From the NCBI RefSeq assembly GCF_013074385.2, contig NZ_JABEYA020000005.1, forward strand, positions 62,001 through 126,000: DNA of 64,000 bases. Reading direction: 5' to 3'. Below, one piece after another: positions 17,836-26,853 of the stretch (its first letter is position 1; every line of letters begins with the position of its first letter). The notes below the pieces were generated by a model that saw nothing but the letters and a program-made list of their open reading frames with translations, did no database searches and was not told where the DNA came from. The DNA comes from Vibrio ostreicida (GTDB lineage: Bacteria; Pseudomonadota; Gammaproteobacteria; Enterobacterales; Vibrionaceae). The position numbers and the translations under genes are program-made.

Positions 17836-18312
17836 TTACTCAGGTTTAGTAATGCTCCCCAACTCGAGTACAGGGGCTACATCAATATCTTCAGCGTTCA
17901 TCATTGAAGAAATACGTTGTACTGAAGAGAGAAGTAAGGACTGTTCCCATTCTTCAAGACGCTGAAACTTATTAATAAAGTTCTGTTGTAGTGGCATGGG
18001 CGCATGTTGTAACACCTCTTGTCCTTTCTCGGTCAAATGGGCATGCACTTTCCGTTTGTCTTGGACGCTGCGCACACGCTGGATCAGCGCTTGTCGCTCA
18101 AGTCTGTCCAAAATAGTGGTGGCGGTCGCCTGACTCATATTCGTGTGGTTAGAAAGTTCACGTATGGTGACTTCACCAAGCTCTCTTATCGAGCGCATCA
18201 GAATCAACTGAGGGCCGGTCAATCCCGATTCCTTACTCAAGCGTTTTGAGTGAAGATCGATAGCGCGGATGATTTGTCTAATCGAGACGAGAACTTCTTC
18301 GTGCTTTTCCAA
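17836..18312 (-). CDS. cosR: MarR-type compatible-solute regulator CosR
   Basis: A 158-residue MarR protein with a winged helix (IRELSNHTNMSQATATTIL) and the wing motif SVQDKRKVHAHLTEKG. Its opening MEKHEEVLVSIRQIIRAIDL and its place opposite a BCCT transporter match Vibrio CosR, which represses ectoine and betaine uptake genes at low salinity (established in V. cholerae and V. parahaemolyticus). The name rests on remembered similarity plus context. Confidence 0.8.
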   Translation of the reverse strand: MEKHEEVLVSIRQIIRAIDLHSKRLSKESGLTGPQLILMRSIRELGEVTIRELSNHTNMSQATATTILDRLERQALIQRVRSVQDKRKVHAHLTEKGQEVLQHAPMPLQQNFINKFQRLEEWEQSLLLSSVQRISSMMNAEDIDVAPVLELGSITKPE

Positions 18313-18736
18313 TGTTAATCCTTATTGAGTCAAAATGAGCGATGTGTTTTCAGGCGAAAATACATGAAAATTCTCGCGAAATGAAGACCCAAGGCCTATA
18401 AATATCATAGTTAATTTTCAATGTGAGTGACCCAGTAATCAGTTATGTAGAATCGCACCAAATTATTTAATCTAAATGTGATGTAGTGAAATGTTTAGAA
18501 GTCAAAATAATTCGCCGCTCCTTCGCATTGATGATTGAGTAAATAGTGGTCGCTCAGAGATTGAATTGACCAAAAAACAAGCAAATAGCCATGATTAACT
18601 GGATTCTTCTCAGGCTAAGCGTACAATGATGAAGTTTTATTACGTCTAGACGTGGTCACAATTTGCTTCTATCACTAAAGATTTTTCACCATGATGAAGG
18701 ATGGGTTAGGGAAGATGATTCATCAAGAGAGGAAAG
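18313..18736. promoter_or_regulatory. Divergent promoter region of cosR and the BCCT transporter
   Basis: This AT-rich 424-base gap lies between two divergent genes and must contain both promoters. CosR is expected to bind here. I cannot point to a specific operator. Confidence 0.4.
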
Positions 18737-20314
18737 ATGACGAAAGGTATTGATAAGTACAGTATCGACAGTACCGATTACACGATTGGTCAAGATAATG
18801 TACAAAAGTGGGGGTTTGACGTTCACAACCCCGTGTTTGGTGTGAGTGCTGGCTTCATTGGTTTGTTTTTGCTTGCCGCACTTGTGTTTGATGCAGAATC
18901 GGCAAAGTCGGTTTTGGATGGCCTCAAATGGCAAATTATCGGCAACTTTGACTGGTTGTTTATTTGGTCAGGCAATATTTTCGTTATATTCTGTCTGGCG
19001 TTAATTGTTACCCCTTTGGGTAAAATCCGCCTTGGTGGAGAAGATGCAACCGCAGATTACTCATTTATCTCCTGGCTTTCTATGCTGTTTGCCGCTGGAA
19101 TGGGCATCGGTTTGATGTTTTGGAGTGTCGCGGAACCTGTTGCCTACTTTACGGGTTGGTATAAAACGCCACTTGGCGTTGAAGCTTACACACCGGAAGC
19201 CGCCAAACTCGCGATGGGTGCCACCATGTTCCATTGGGGCCTGCACCCTTGGGCGATTTACGGCGTTGTTGCCTTGTCTTTAGCCTTCTTTGCCTACAAC
19301 AAAGGTCTGCCTTTATCGATCCGCTCTATCTTCTATCCCATATTAGGGGATAGGGCATGGGGCTGGGCGGGGCATATTGTGGATATCCTCGCGGTGTTGG
19401 CGACGTTATTTGGTCTGGCAACGTCATTAGGTTTGGGTGCGCAGCAAGCGGCCAGTGGTATTCACCACGTGTTTGGGATCGAGGCAGGCATGGGGTTACA
19501 GGTCGCGGTGATCACCGTGGTGACTCTCCTTGCTGTTGTGTCGGTCGTCCGTGGTATCGACGGAGGCGTTAAGGTCATCAGTAACATTAATATGATCGTT
19601 GCGTTCCTCCTTCTGATATTAGTAGCCTTAATTGGTTACGCGGTGGTGTTTGGCAATATAGGCACCACGCTAATGGCGTATGTCGAAAACATCATTCCGC
19701 TGAGTAACCCTCATGGCCGTCAAGATGAGGCATGGTTTCAGGGCTGGACCGTTTTCTACTGGGCGTGGTGGATCTCTTGGTCTCCATTTGTTGGTATGTT
19801 TATCGCACGCGTGTCTAAAGGCCGTACCGTTCGTGAATTTATGACAGCGGTATTGTTGGTGCCGACGGTCGTCACTCTGTTATGGATGTCGGTCTTTGGC
19901 GGGCTTGCCATTGATCAGGTGGTTAACAATGTTGGGGAGCTGGGTGCAAATGGTCTCACCGATGTTTCACTGGCTATGTTCCAAATGTTTGATGTACTGC
20001 CGTTTGGTAATGCGCTATCCATCATTGCTGTCATTTTGGTGCTGGTGTTCTTCATTACCTCGTCAGATTCAGGCTCCTTGGTGATCGACAGCATTACCTC
20101 CGGCGGCAAAGTGGATGCACCAGTCTTGCAACGGATATTCTGGGCCTTTATGGAAGGAGCAATTGCGGTCGCATTGCTTTGGATTGGCGGTAAAGAGGCG
20201 GTCGAGGCGCTTCAGGCTGGAGCGATTTCCACCGCCCTACCGTTTACTATCGTCCTATTGCTGATGTGTGTCAGCTTGCTGATGGGCATGCGCACAGAAA
20301 AATACCAGAAGTAA
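18737..20314 (+). CDS. opuD: BCCT-family glycine betaine transporter
   Basis: The 525-residue protein has about 12 membrane segments and the BCCT signature (WAWWISWSPFVGMFIARVSK, about residues 336-355). The GMGIG motif of the substrate site is also present (AAGMGIGLMFWSVAEP). It takes up betaines with sodium for osmotic protection. The ATG at 18737 follows GAGAGGAAAG. It pairs with cosR as in other vibrios and ends in a strong terminator. Confidence 0.88.
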   Translation: MTKGIDKYSIDSTDYTIGQDNVQKWGFDVHNPVFGVSAGFIGLFLLAALVFDAESAKSVLDGLKWQIIGNFDWLFIWSGNIFVIFCLALIVTPLGKIRLGGEDATADYSFISWLSMLFAAGMGIGLMFWSVAEPVAYFTGWYKTPLGVEAYTPEAAKLAMGATMFHWGLHPWAIYGVVALSLAFFAYNKGLPLSIRSIFYPILGDRAWGWAGHIVDILAVLATLFGLATSLGLGAQQAASGIHHVFGIEAGMGLQVAVITVVTLLAVVSVVRGIDGGVKVISNINMIVAFLLLILVALIGYAVVFGNIGTTLMAYVENIIPLSNPHGRQDEAWFQGWTVFYWAWWISWSPFVGMFIARVSKGRTVREFMTAVLLVPTVVTLLWMSVFGGLAIDQVVNNVGELGANGLTDVSLAMFQMFDVLPFGNALSIIAVILVLVFFITSSDSGSLVIDSITSGGKVDAPVLQRIFWAFMEGAIAVALLWIGGKEAVEALQAGAISTALPFTIVLLLMCVSLLMGMRTEKYQK

Positions 20315-20327
20315 CCGTGATGGTAAC

Positions 20328-20353
20328 AAAAGGGACGATTTATCGTCCCTTTT
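20328..20353 (+). terminator. Terminator of the BCCT transporter gene
   Basis: Stem AAAAGGGACGAT / ATCGTCCCTTTT with a TT centre and trailing T-run, 14 bases after the stop. It can also act on the convergent exonuclease gene. Confidence 0.9.
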
Positions 20354-20379
20354 TTGATCCCAGTGACCAAGAGAAATGA

Positions 20380-21099
20380 TCAGGTCCAGATCTGGCTAAT
20401 GGTGGTTGTCTGGCTATAGTGGTGTGCGATCTGCGCCTGAAGCAATTCGGCAGTCGCCACTGCGTCGGTTAGCGCATGATGGGGTGTGTAGGGCGGTAGC
20501 CCATAGCGAGTTCGACTGGCGCCAAGGCGAACTGACTCGGGCTTACGGCCCAAAACACGGTTGAGAATACCGCCATGAAGTCGATGCTGGACGTGGGTTT
20601 CAAGTTGCATGGTATCGACAACTGGGAACTCGATGCCTTCATTGATTCGGTCTCGCAGCGCCCAGTCAAAGAACTCACGTTCAATTCGATTAAAATGGAC
20701 CACCATGATTTTTCCGGCCATTTCTGACAGTATCTGGTCGTAAACGTCGATGAGATCTGGGGCATGGAGAATATCTGAGTGAGTAATACCATGGATGATC
20801 ACGGACTCTTCTTCAAGCTGCTGACGTGGACGAACGGTCCAATGCTGCGCCTGATTGATAAAAATACGTTGGAGGTTAAATGGCACCGTTCCTATGGTAA
20901 TGATATCGTCCTGCTCCGCATCAAGGCCTGTGGTTTCAAAATCCATCGCCAAAAACATCACCTCTTCTAACGGTGTTTCTTTGGTGACCACACCTGCTTG
21001 ATAGTAACGTTGCAAAGCACTGTCTTGAGCGCTTTGCAGTTTACTCGCGAATTTGGCTGGCCAGTCAATGGTCGGTGTACGCATCAATGTCTTAATCAT
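20380..21099 (-). CDS. DnaQ-like 3'-5' exonuclease (DEDDh)
   Basis: A 239-residue protein with DEDDh exonuclease motifs: AMDFETTGLD (Exo I), the central Asp in VHFNRIEREFFDW, and HHALTDAVAT (Exo III, HxxxxD). It resembles polymerase III epsilon-type proofreading domains but stands outside a polymerase context. It starts 7 bases after the CBS/DUF294 gene stop, so the two form an operon. This pair is often found together in proteobacteria; the biological role is unclear. Confidence 0.85.
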   Translation of the reverse strand: MIKTLMRTPTIDWPAKFASKLQSAQDSALQRYYQAGVVTKETPLEEVMFLAMDFETTGLDAEQDDIITIGTVPFNLQRIFINQAQHWTVRPRQQLEEESVIIHGITHSDILHAPDLIDVYDQILSEMAGKIMVVHFNRIEREFFDWALRDRINEGIEFPVVDTMQLETHVQHRLHGGILNRVLGRKPESVRLGASRTRYGLPPYTPHHALTDAVATAELLQAQIAHHYSQTTTISQIWT

Positions 21100-21106
21100 G
21101 AGTGAT

Positions 21107-22996
21107 CTACTTAAAATTATTACTGGCCTGATAGCGATACTTCAGAAAATTCTGTGCATTACTGAGGATCTGGAATGCGTCTTTGAGGTTACGTCGTTCA
21201 AAGTCAGAAAGGTTTTCAGGCTCAATATTGTTGTCAGGGTCAATTTCATTTTCGACATCGAAAACCTGATGGCGAATCCGAACCATAGAAATAAATTCGA
21301 GAGCATCCTTGAGATCACGGGCTTTACCTTTGGGCAGTATCCCCGCTTCATGGATGTCATCGAGCCGTTCAAACGAATTGGTGGATCGGGAGCCGACGGC
21401 CAGCGCGTGGACACGAATCAAATCGGCCAGTGGTGCCGTCCCACGGCGTTTTAGGTTGATAGAGTTTTTATGCTGGCCATCTTTTTCCATTACAAAATCT
21501 TTAAAGAAGCCTAGCGGTGGTGTTCGGTTCATGGCATTTCTGGCCAAACACGCGAGAAAGCGATTATTCTTACGTGAGCGCCTGACAATAAACCCGTTCA
21601 GTTGTTCGGCCCATTTAAGCCGGCCATAGACCCCGACTAAATCAAAGAATATCGAGGCATTAAGCAGGGCTTTGGGGTTGGGATCATCTATCCAATCGGC
21701 AAAACAGGTTTCCCACTCACTGCGTGTCATACGCCATTCGGGGTTAGTCGCCATGATGTCGCCAGTGCAATAGCTATAACCGCATTCATTGAGCCCATCG
21801 CAGATCTTTTTCGCCAGTGCCGAAAAATAATCATCGTGTTGTTCTTTATCAAACGCGTTGTCGAGAATGATCGCATTGTCTTGATCGGTGACGAGTATCT
21901 GCTCATCACGGCCCATGGAGCCGAGCGCGAGAAAACAATAAGGAATAGGAGGCGGCCCCAATTCTTCTTCGGCCAGTTCAATAATGCGTTGTTTAAAGCT
22001 CTTGCCGATCACCGACATTGCACTGCCGACCATATGTGAGTTGGCATCTTCGTTAACCATACGAACAAAGCTGTCTTTGACTTGTTCAGATAAGACCGCC
22101 AACTCTTCAATCGATTGTTGTTGAAAAATACTACTGACCAGCAGCAACGAATTTTGTGATTCGTAACGAACGATGTCCGTTGCTTCAATAATACCGATCG
22201 GTTTTTTGTCTTTTAGGACGGGAAGATGATGAACGTTGTAACGCAGCATCGTCAGCATTGCCTCATACACATAGGCATTGTGATCGAGAGAGATGACCTC
22301 TGTCGTCATTACTGTGGAGACCTCGTCGTTGGCATCCAAGCCTTCGGCCAGCACACGGGTGCACAAATCCCGATCGGTAATGATACCAACTAGTGTCGAA
22401 TTGTCTTCCTCGTTGTCTTCGAGAATATCAGGGTCAATCAAGAGTAAAGACGACACATTTTCTTCGGCCATTTTGATTGCCGCGTTTTGAATGGTCTCCG
22501 TTTTTTCTAGGAAAGGCGCTTCTCCTGTGAGCAGAGTACGTACCTTAGACGTGGTCAGATCATTTTGCTCATTGGTGCTGGAGACCGCCTGCCGAAGCCG
22601 TGCGTTGTCTTGTACTTCCACAAAATCAGCAAAGCTTTCATGGTTATCGTAAAGCTCCTGAAAGACGGCCTCAGGAATACAATAGAGCAGGGTGTCTTTG
22701 GTTGCTTTGGCGGGAAAACGCACCTTGTTGTTGGTCAGCAAGCCCATTTGACCAAATAAAGCCCCGACATCGAGCCTGTTGTATAGCTCACCTTTACGCC
22801 GATACACTTCGATGACGCCGCTGCGAACGACATACAGATCGTGAATTTCATCGCCAAAATGGATGACTGGCGTGTCCTCACGAAAATAGGAAATTTCAAC
22901 ATGCTTGGTGACAAAGTTAAGCACATCATCCTCCAACTCATCAAAAGGGGGGTGTTGGGAGAGGAAATTTTTTATTTCGAGCAGTTCTGCTTCCAT
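21107..22996 (-). CDS. cNMP-binding/CBS/DUF294 nucleotidyltransferase-like protein
   Basis: From ATG 22996 the protein has about 629 residues; a longer frame to 23029 would need a TTG start. Order of domains: a cyclic-nucleotide-binding fold (about 10-120), two CBS modules (about 155-290, with GIITDRDLCTRVL and IGIIEATDIVRYES), a DUF294 nucleotidyltransferase-like domain with GSMGRDEQILVTDQDN, and a DUF294 C-terminal helical region. GSMGR followed by DxD is the nucleotidyltransferase pattern, as in GlnD-like enzymes. It probably senses nucleotides; the substrate is not known. It is the first gene of an operon with the DEDDh exonuclease. Confidence 0.82.
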   Translation of the reverse strand: MEAELLEIKNFLSQHPPFDELEDDVLNFVTKHVEISYFREDTPVIHFGDEIHDLYVVRSGVIEVYRRKGELYNRLDVGALFGQMGLLTNNKVRFPAKATKDTLLYCIPEAVFQELYDNHESFADFVEVQDNARLRQAVSSTNEQNDLTTSKVRTLLTGEAPFLEKTETIQNAAIKMAEENVSSLLLIDPDILEDNEEDNSTLVGIITDRDLCTRVLAEGLDANDEVSTVMTTEVISLDHNAYVYEAMLTMLRYNVHHLPVLKDKKPIGIIEATDIVRYESQNSLLLVSSIFQQQSIEELAVLSEQVKDSFVRMVNEDANSHMVGSAMSVIGKSFKQRIIELAEEELGPPPIPYCFLALGSMGRDEQILVTDQDNAIILDNAFDKEQHDDYFSALAKKICDGLNECGYSYCTGDIMATNPEWRMTRSEWETCFADWIDDPNPKALLNASIFFDLVGVYGRLKWAEQLNGFIVRRSRKNNRFLACLARNAMNRTPPLGFFKDFVMEKDGQHKNSINLKRRGTAPLADLIRVHALAVGSRSTNSFERLDDIHEAGILPKGKARDLKDALEFISMVRIRHQVFDVENEIDPDNNIEPENLSDFERRNLKDAFQILSNAQNFLKYRYQASNNFK

Positions 22997-23103
22997 GAAG
23001 ACATCCGAGGTAACCTTATCGTCACACAATATTACATCATCTGCCGAAGCAGTTCATGGTGGCCAATTGAAAAGATTAAAAAAACCGTTGGCTAAGGCGC
23101 CTT

Positions 23104-23490
23104 TTACTTAGTCAGGTCTTCGATAATGGGGCATTGGCTGTTTTCATCGCCAGGGCATGCCGATACCCATTGTTTAAGTTGGCCTTCCATTTCCCTCAGT
23201 TCACAGATTTTAACTTGGATTTCCTTGAGTTTTTCCTCGGCTCTGGCTTTGACTTCTCGGCTGGTTCGACGTGGATCATTTGCCAACTCAACGAACTCTT
23301 TGCATTCAGCTAAAGCAAAGCCGGCGTTCTTTGCTCGTGAGACTAACTTCAGCTCGGCGACATGGTGATGGTTGTATTCCCGATACCCTGAATCACTGCG
23401 CGCGGGTGAAGAAATGATTCCTTTTTTCTCATAAAACCGGATCGATTTACTGGAAAGCCCCGTAAGTTTTGCAACTGAACCAATATTCAT
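23104..23490 (-). CDS. cueR: Cu(I)-responsive MerR regulator CueR
   Basis: A 128-residue MerR protein with an N-terminal winged helix (MNIGSVAKLTGLSSKSIRFY). The C-terminal metal loop is CPGDENSQC, with cysteines at 112 and 120, exactly the positions in E. coli CueR. It activates copper-export genes by untwisting 19-bp-spacer promoters. No copA or cueO is adjacent, so its targets lie elsewhere. Confidence 0.93.
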   Translation of the reverse strand: MNIGSVAKLTGLSSKSIRFYEKKGIISSPARSDSGYREYNHHHVAELKLVSRAKNAGFALAECKEFVELANDPRRTSREVKARAEEKLKEIQVKICELREMEGQLKQWVSACPGDENSQCPIIEDLTK

Positions 23491-23766
23491 GATTGACCTT
23501 TATTCCTTAGATAAAAAATACTTCAATGCCAGACCTTGTTTTACTCTGTTTTGTATCAGGATGCTACTCAGTTATCCAATAGTGTTAGCGTGTCGGGAAA
23601 TGGCACCATCCCAGCGTGATATTTGCTTTGGGTCAACAAAAAATCGTGATGATAGTGATAATATTTAAAATAAAGTTGAATAATTAAAAAAATGTTGAAT
23701 AATGTAACCCGTTCAATTGGAAGCAAACTGCTTCGAAAACTTGCTCTAAAACAGGAGGCATACTTT

Positions 23767-24963
23767 ATGTCTAACTCATTTGTGTTGGTGATAAACTCCG
23801 GCAGTTCTTCGCTCAAATTTGCCGTTATCGATTCTGTCACTGGGACAGCCGCTCTCAGCGGACTAGGGGAATGTTTTGGCCTTCCTCAAGCCACACTCAG
23901 TTGGAAACATAATGGTGAGAAGACCGAACAGGCCATCACCGCCGAAGAGCACCATCATCAGCACGCCATTGACCGTATCGTAGGCTTGATTGAAGAATTG
24001 GGTTACCGTGATGCTTTAGTCGCTGTGGGTCATCGCATCGTTCATGGCGGCGAAAAATTTACCGAGACCGTGCGTATTAATGATGAGGTGTTGGCAGAAA
24101 TTGAACGTCTGTCTGATCTGGCGCCTTTGCACAACCCCGCCGGTGCCAAGGGCATCAAAGCGGCCATGCAGGCGTTTTCCAGCTTGCCTCAGTTCGCTGT
24201 GTTTGATACCGCTTTTCATCAGACCATGCCTGCGAAAGCCTTTACTGGGTCCATCTCTCACCAGTTATATAAAGACTACGGTATTCGCCGTTATGGGTTT
24301 CACGGTACCAGTCATTATTTTGTCAGTCGTGAAGCGGCCAAACTGTTGGGTAAACCCGTCGAATCGGCCAGTTTTATCTCAGTTCATTTAGGCAATGGCG
24401 CCTCAGTCTGTGCTATTAATAAAGGGCAATCGGTCGATACGTCAATGGGCTTTACACCATTGGCTGGGTTGATGATGGGCACTCGTTCTGGTGATTTGGA
24501 CCCAGGCATTATTGAATTCTTGATGAAAAAAGGTTGGAGTCAGGAGCAGGTGTTTGAGACGTTAAATAAGAAATCTGGTTTTCTTGGTGTCTCGGGCCTG
24601 ACATCGGACGCTCGTGGCATTCTTGAGGCGATGGAAAACGGCCACCAAGGGGCCAAACTCGCGTTCGAAGTCTTTACCTACCGAGTGGCCAAATACATTG
24701 GTTCGTACCTAATTCCGCTTGATAATCTAGACGCAATCATCTTCACGGGGGGCATCGGAGAAAATGCCTCGGACATTCGCCGTGAAATCCTCAACAGCCT
24801 AAAATTACTCGGTTTTGTTGAAGACCAACCCGCCAATCAGGCGGCTCGTTTTGGTGCGAGCGGTATCATTGCGTACTCCTCGTTGCTGGATGCGGCTGCC
24901 ATGGTGATCCCAACCAATGAGGAATTTGTTATTGCTCAGCAGTCGGTCGCACGGCTCGGCTAA
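23767..24963 (+). CDS. ackA: Acetate kinase, stand-alone copy
   Basis: From ATG 23767 (AGGAGG upstream) the protein has 398 residues, the family length. It shows NSGSSSLKF near the N-terminus, VGHRIVHGGEKF, HLGNGASV and FTGGIGENA, the acetate kinase signatures. It interconverts acetate + ATP and acetyl phosphate. No pta is adjacent and it has its own terminator, so I infer a second acetate kinase beside a housekeeping ackA-pta. A longer frame back to 23692 has no ribosome site. Confidence 0.9.
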   Translation: MSNSFVLVINSGSSSLKFAVIDSVTGTAALSGLGECFGLPQATLSWKHNGEKTEQAITAEEHHHQHAIDRIVGLIEELGYRDALVAVGHRIVHGGEKFTETVRINDEVLAEIERLSDLAPLHNPAGAKGIKAAMQAFSSLPQFAVFDTAFHQTMPAKAFTGSISHQLYKDYGIRRYGFHGTSHYFVSREAAKLLGKPVESASFISVHLGNGASVCAINKGQSVDTSMGFTPLAGLMMGTRSGDLDPGIIEFLMKKGWSQEQVFETLNKKSGFLGVSGLTSDARGILEAMENGHQGAKLAFEVFTYRVAKYIGSYLIPLDNLDAIIFTGGIGENASDIRREILNSLKLLGFVEDQPANQAARFGASGIIAYSSLLDAAAMVIPTNEEFVIAQQSVARLG

Positions 24964-24985
24964 TTCTTTTTAATCTTGTGAGGAG

Positions 24986-25007
24986 CCGATTCTTAAAGCA
25001 GAATCGG
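24986..25007 (+). terminator. Terminator of acetate kinase gene
   Basis: Stem CCGATTCT / AGAATCGG with a six-base loop and a trailing T-rich tract (TTTTGTTGTTTT). Confidence 0.85.
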
Positions 25008-25350
25008 TTTTGTTGTTTTCGGATAATTAGGTTTACTCGACGTCATGTAATACTTTAACAGCAACTCTAGCGTGCTCTTGGCCGCTATTTTTTCAAACAA
25101 CGATTCTATGAATGTTGTTTTTATTGTGGACCACGAAATCTCATCATAATAAAACATTCATCGCCAATAAAACGAGAAAATTATTGAATAGTGATCGTGA
25201 TATGCCTTATTGCGAGTCAAGCGAAAATGTTACTAAATGAATGTTAGATAACATAATTTGAACGGAATAGTGCCAATGTCTCATATAAATACAGTTTCAT
25301 TTGTGTCGGTTTTCTATGTCACGTTTTATACCCTCTTTGGCACTAAACGG
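25008..25350. other. Left edge of the accessory island
   Basis: An AT-rich gap between the acetate kinase terminator and the first island regulator. A frame opens at 25258/25276 in phase with the regulator, so the true start may lie here. I see no integrase, tRNA end or attachment repeat. Confidence 0.35.
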
Positions 25351-26710
25351 ATGAGAAAGTTGAATAATACACAACATGGTCGTGTACCATTAAATCGCCA
25401 TTTACTAAAGCGATTGAGAAAAAAATGGACTGAGTCAAGAGAAGCTAGCCGAGCAGTGCAGGGAGCGCAGGCTCTCGGTGTCGATTGGCTCAATTAAGCG
25501 CGCGGAAGCAGGAAAGAACGTTTTATACAGAACCGTTTCAAGCTTAGCTTATTTTTTTAACGTATCGGTAGCGGCGCTTATTGATGAAGTGCCTAGCTCA
25601 CTTTGGGAGTATTCAACTCAGCAGTATCCTGAAATTACGCCATGTTTAGGACGAACTTATGAGTTAAGTCAACTTCAGCTTCTGCATCAACTATCGGCAA
25701 AAAGTCGACAAAGTGCTTGTATATATGGTGCTTCAGGGGTTGGAAAAACAAATTTAATTTCTCACTTTCTACGTGCGACGAATGAAGGCAGAAAGTACAG
25801 TTTATATGTCTGTGCGATGAAGGAAAGACCATTCTTAGCGCATTTGATACGAGTGGTGTTGAACCTTTCAGAAAAACTGGATGATGACAGGATACGGTTA
25901 ACGCTGAATAAAATCGTTCAATCACCGCCGGTTTACTTTCATTTACTAAAGCTCATGGGGTTACCGTTAAGCAGAGCTGAAACGGCCGCATTAGAGGGGC
26001 TAACGAGTAAAAGGCGCAATGATACTGACGTATTGGCATTAATGGTGCTCATTCAAAGCCTCAAGGAAAGAAATACCGCAATACTCGTGATTGATGGGCT
26101 ACAGAACCTCGACTCTAGAGAGATTGCGATAGTACAGCGACTAATACAGCACACACAGAGCCTTCCTATTTTTATCCTTCTGGCCGCGACGTACCCGTTG
26201 CTTTCGTCACCATTAGCGTGTGTGTTACAGAGCGCCTACCTCATTCCATTGAAATCGCTTGATGACTCGGCAATGACTGCCGTCGCGGATTCTATCCCTT
26301 TTAGTTGCCCAATAAATGGCAACCCTAACTCTCATAAAGCCAACGCAATTTCTCGTTCTCAAGGAAACCCTAGAATACTAAAGGCTTTGTTAATGTCACC
26401 ACATCCCGTACCCCCGGAATTAGTTCAGATGGTCCAAAAACGGATCACAACGCTCAATAGCTTAGAGACCAAACTGCTGTACTTTCTTGTCTCTATTGGT
26501 CAAAAGATCGATATAGATGAGATAGACCAATACCTAGATAGCTGCAGGCTTACTGGTATTCATCAACTGAATACGTTGGTGTCTGCTGGCTTTCTTGTTC
26601 CACTGGCTGACGCCTACCAATTCCAATACAAAGTAATATGGGAGGCATTACGGGTTCACGTACGTCAAGAGCGTGCTAATGAGGTCAAGAGTTTACATCA
26701 GGCGTCTTAA
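25351..26710 (+). pseudogene. XRE-HTH/AAA ATPase regulator, frameshifted in an A7 tract
   Basis: Two frames make one regulator. The first (ending 25497) encodes the start of an XRE helix-turn-helix; the second (open from GTG 25478) holds its end and a ~370-residue P-loop ATPase with GASGVGKT (Walker A) and ILVIDGLQNL (Walker B). Dropping one A from the seven at 25419-25425 gives LRKNGLSQEKLAEQCRERRL joined to SVSIGSIKRAEAGKN, a textbook HTH. So the gene is one base out of frame. The AAA part resembles STAND/ORC-type regulators that sense a ligand. It is the first gene of the island and probably controls it. Phase variation, slippage, decay or a homopolymer sequencing error are all possible. 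Confidence 0.7.
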
Positions 26711-26853
26711 GTGATCCGAAAGTGATCCGTTATTTACCCCCTGATTTCGTTAATTTTTCCATAGAGACGCAGTGCGATTGGTTTATCGGATGTTGTAGCA
26801 GAATAAACTCGCACTCCTTTTTCTTTAACTCATATGGTGACGGAGAAATAACG

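Noticed and set aside
25419..25430. Programmed -1 frameshift at A-AAA-AAA in the XRE-AAA gene
   Set aside because: The needed shift is +1 (or one A skipped), and a -1 shift runs into TGA at once, so classic -1 frameshifting cannot join the frames.
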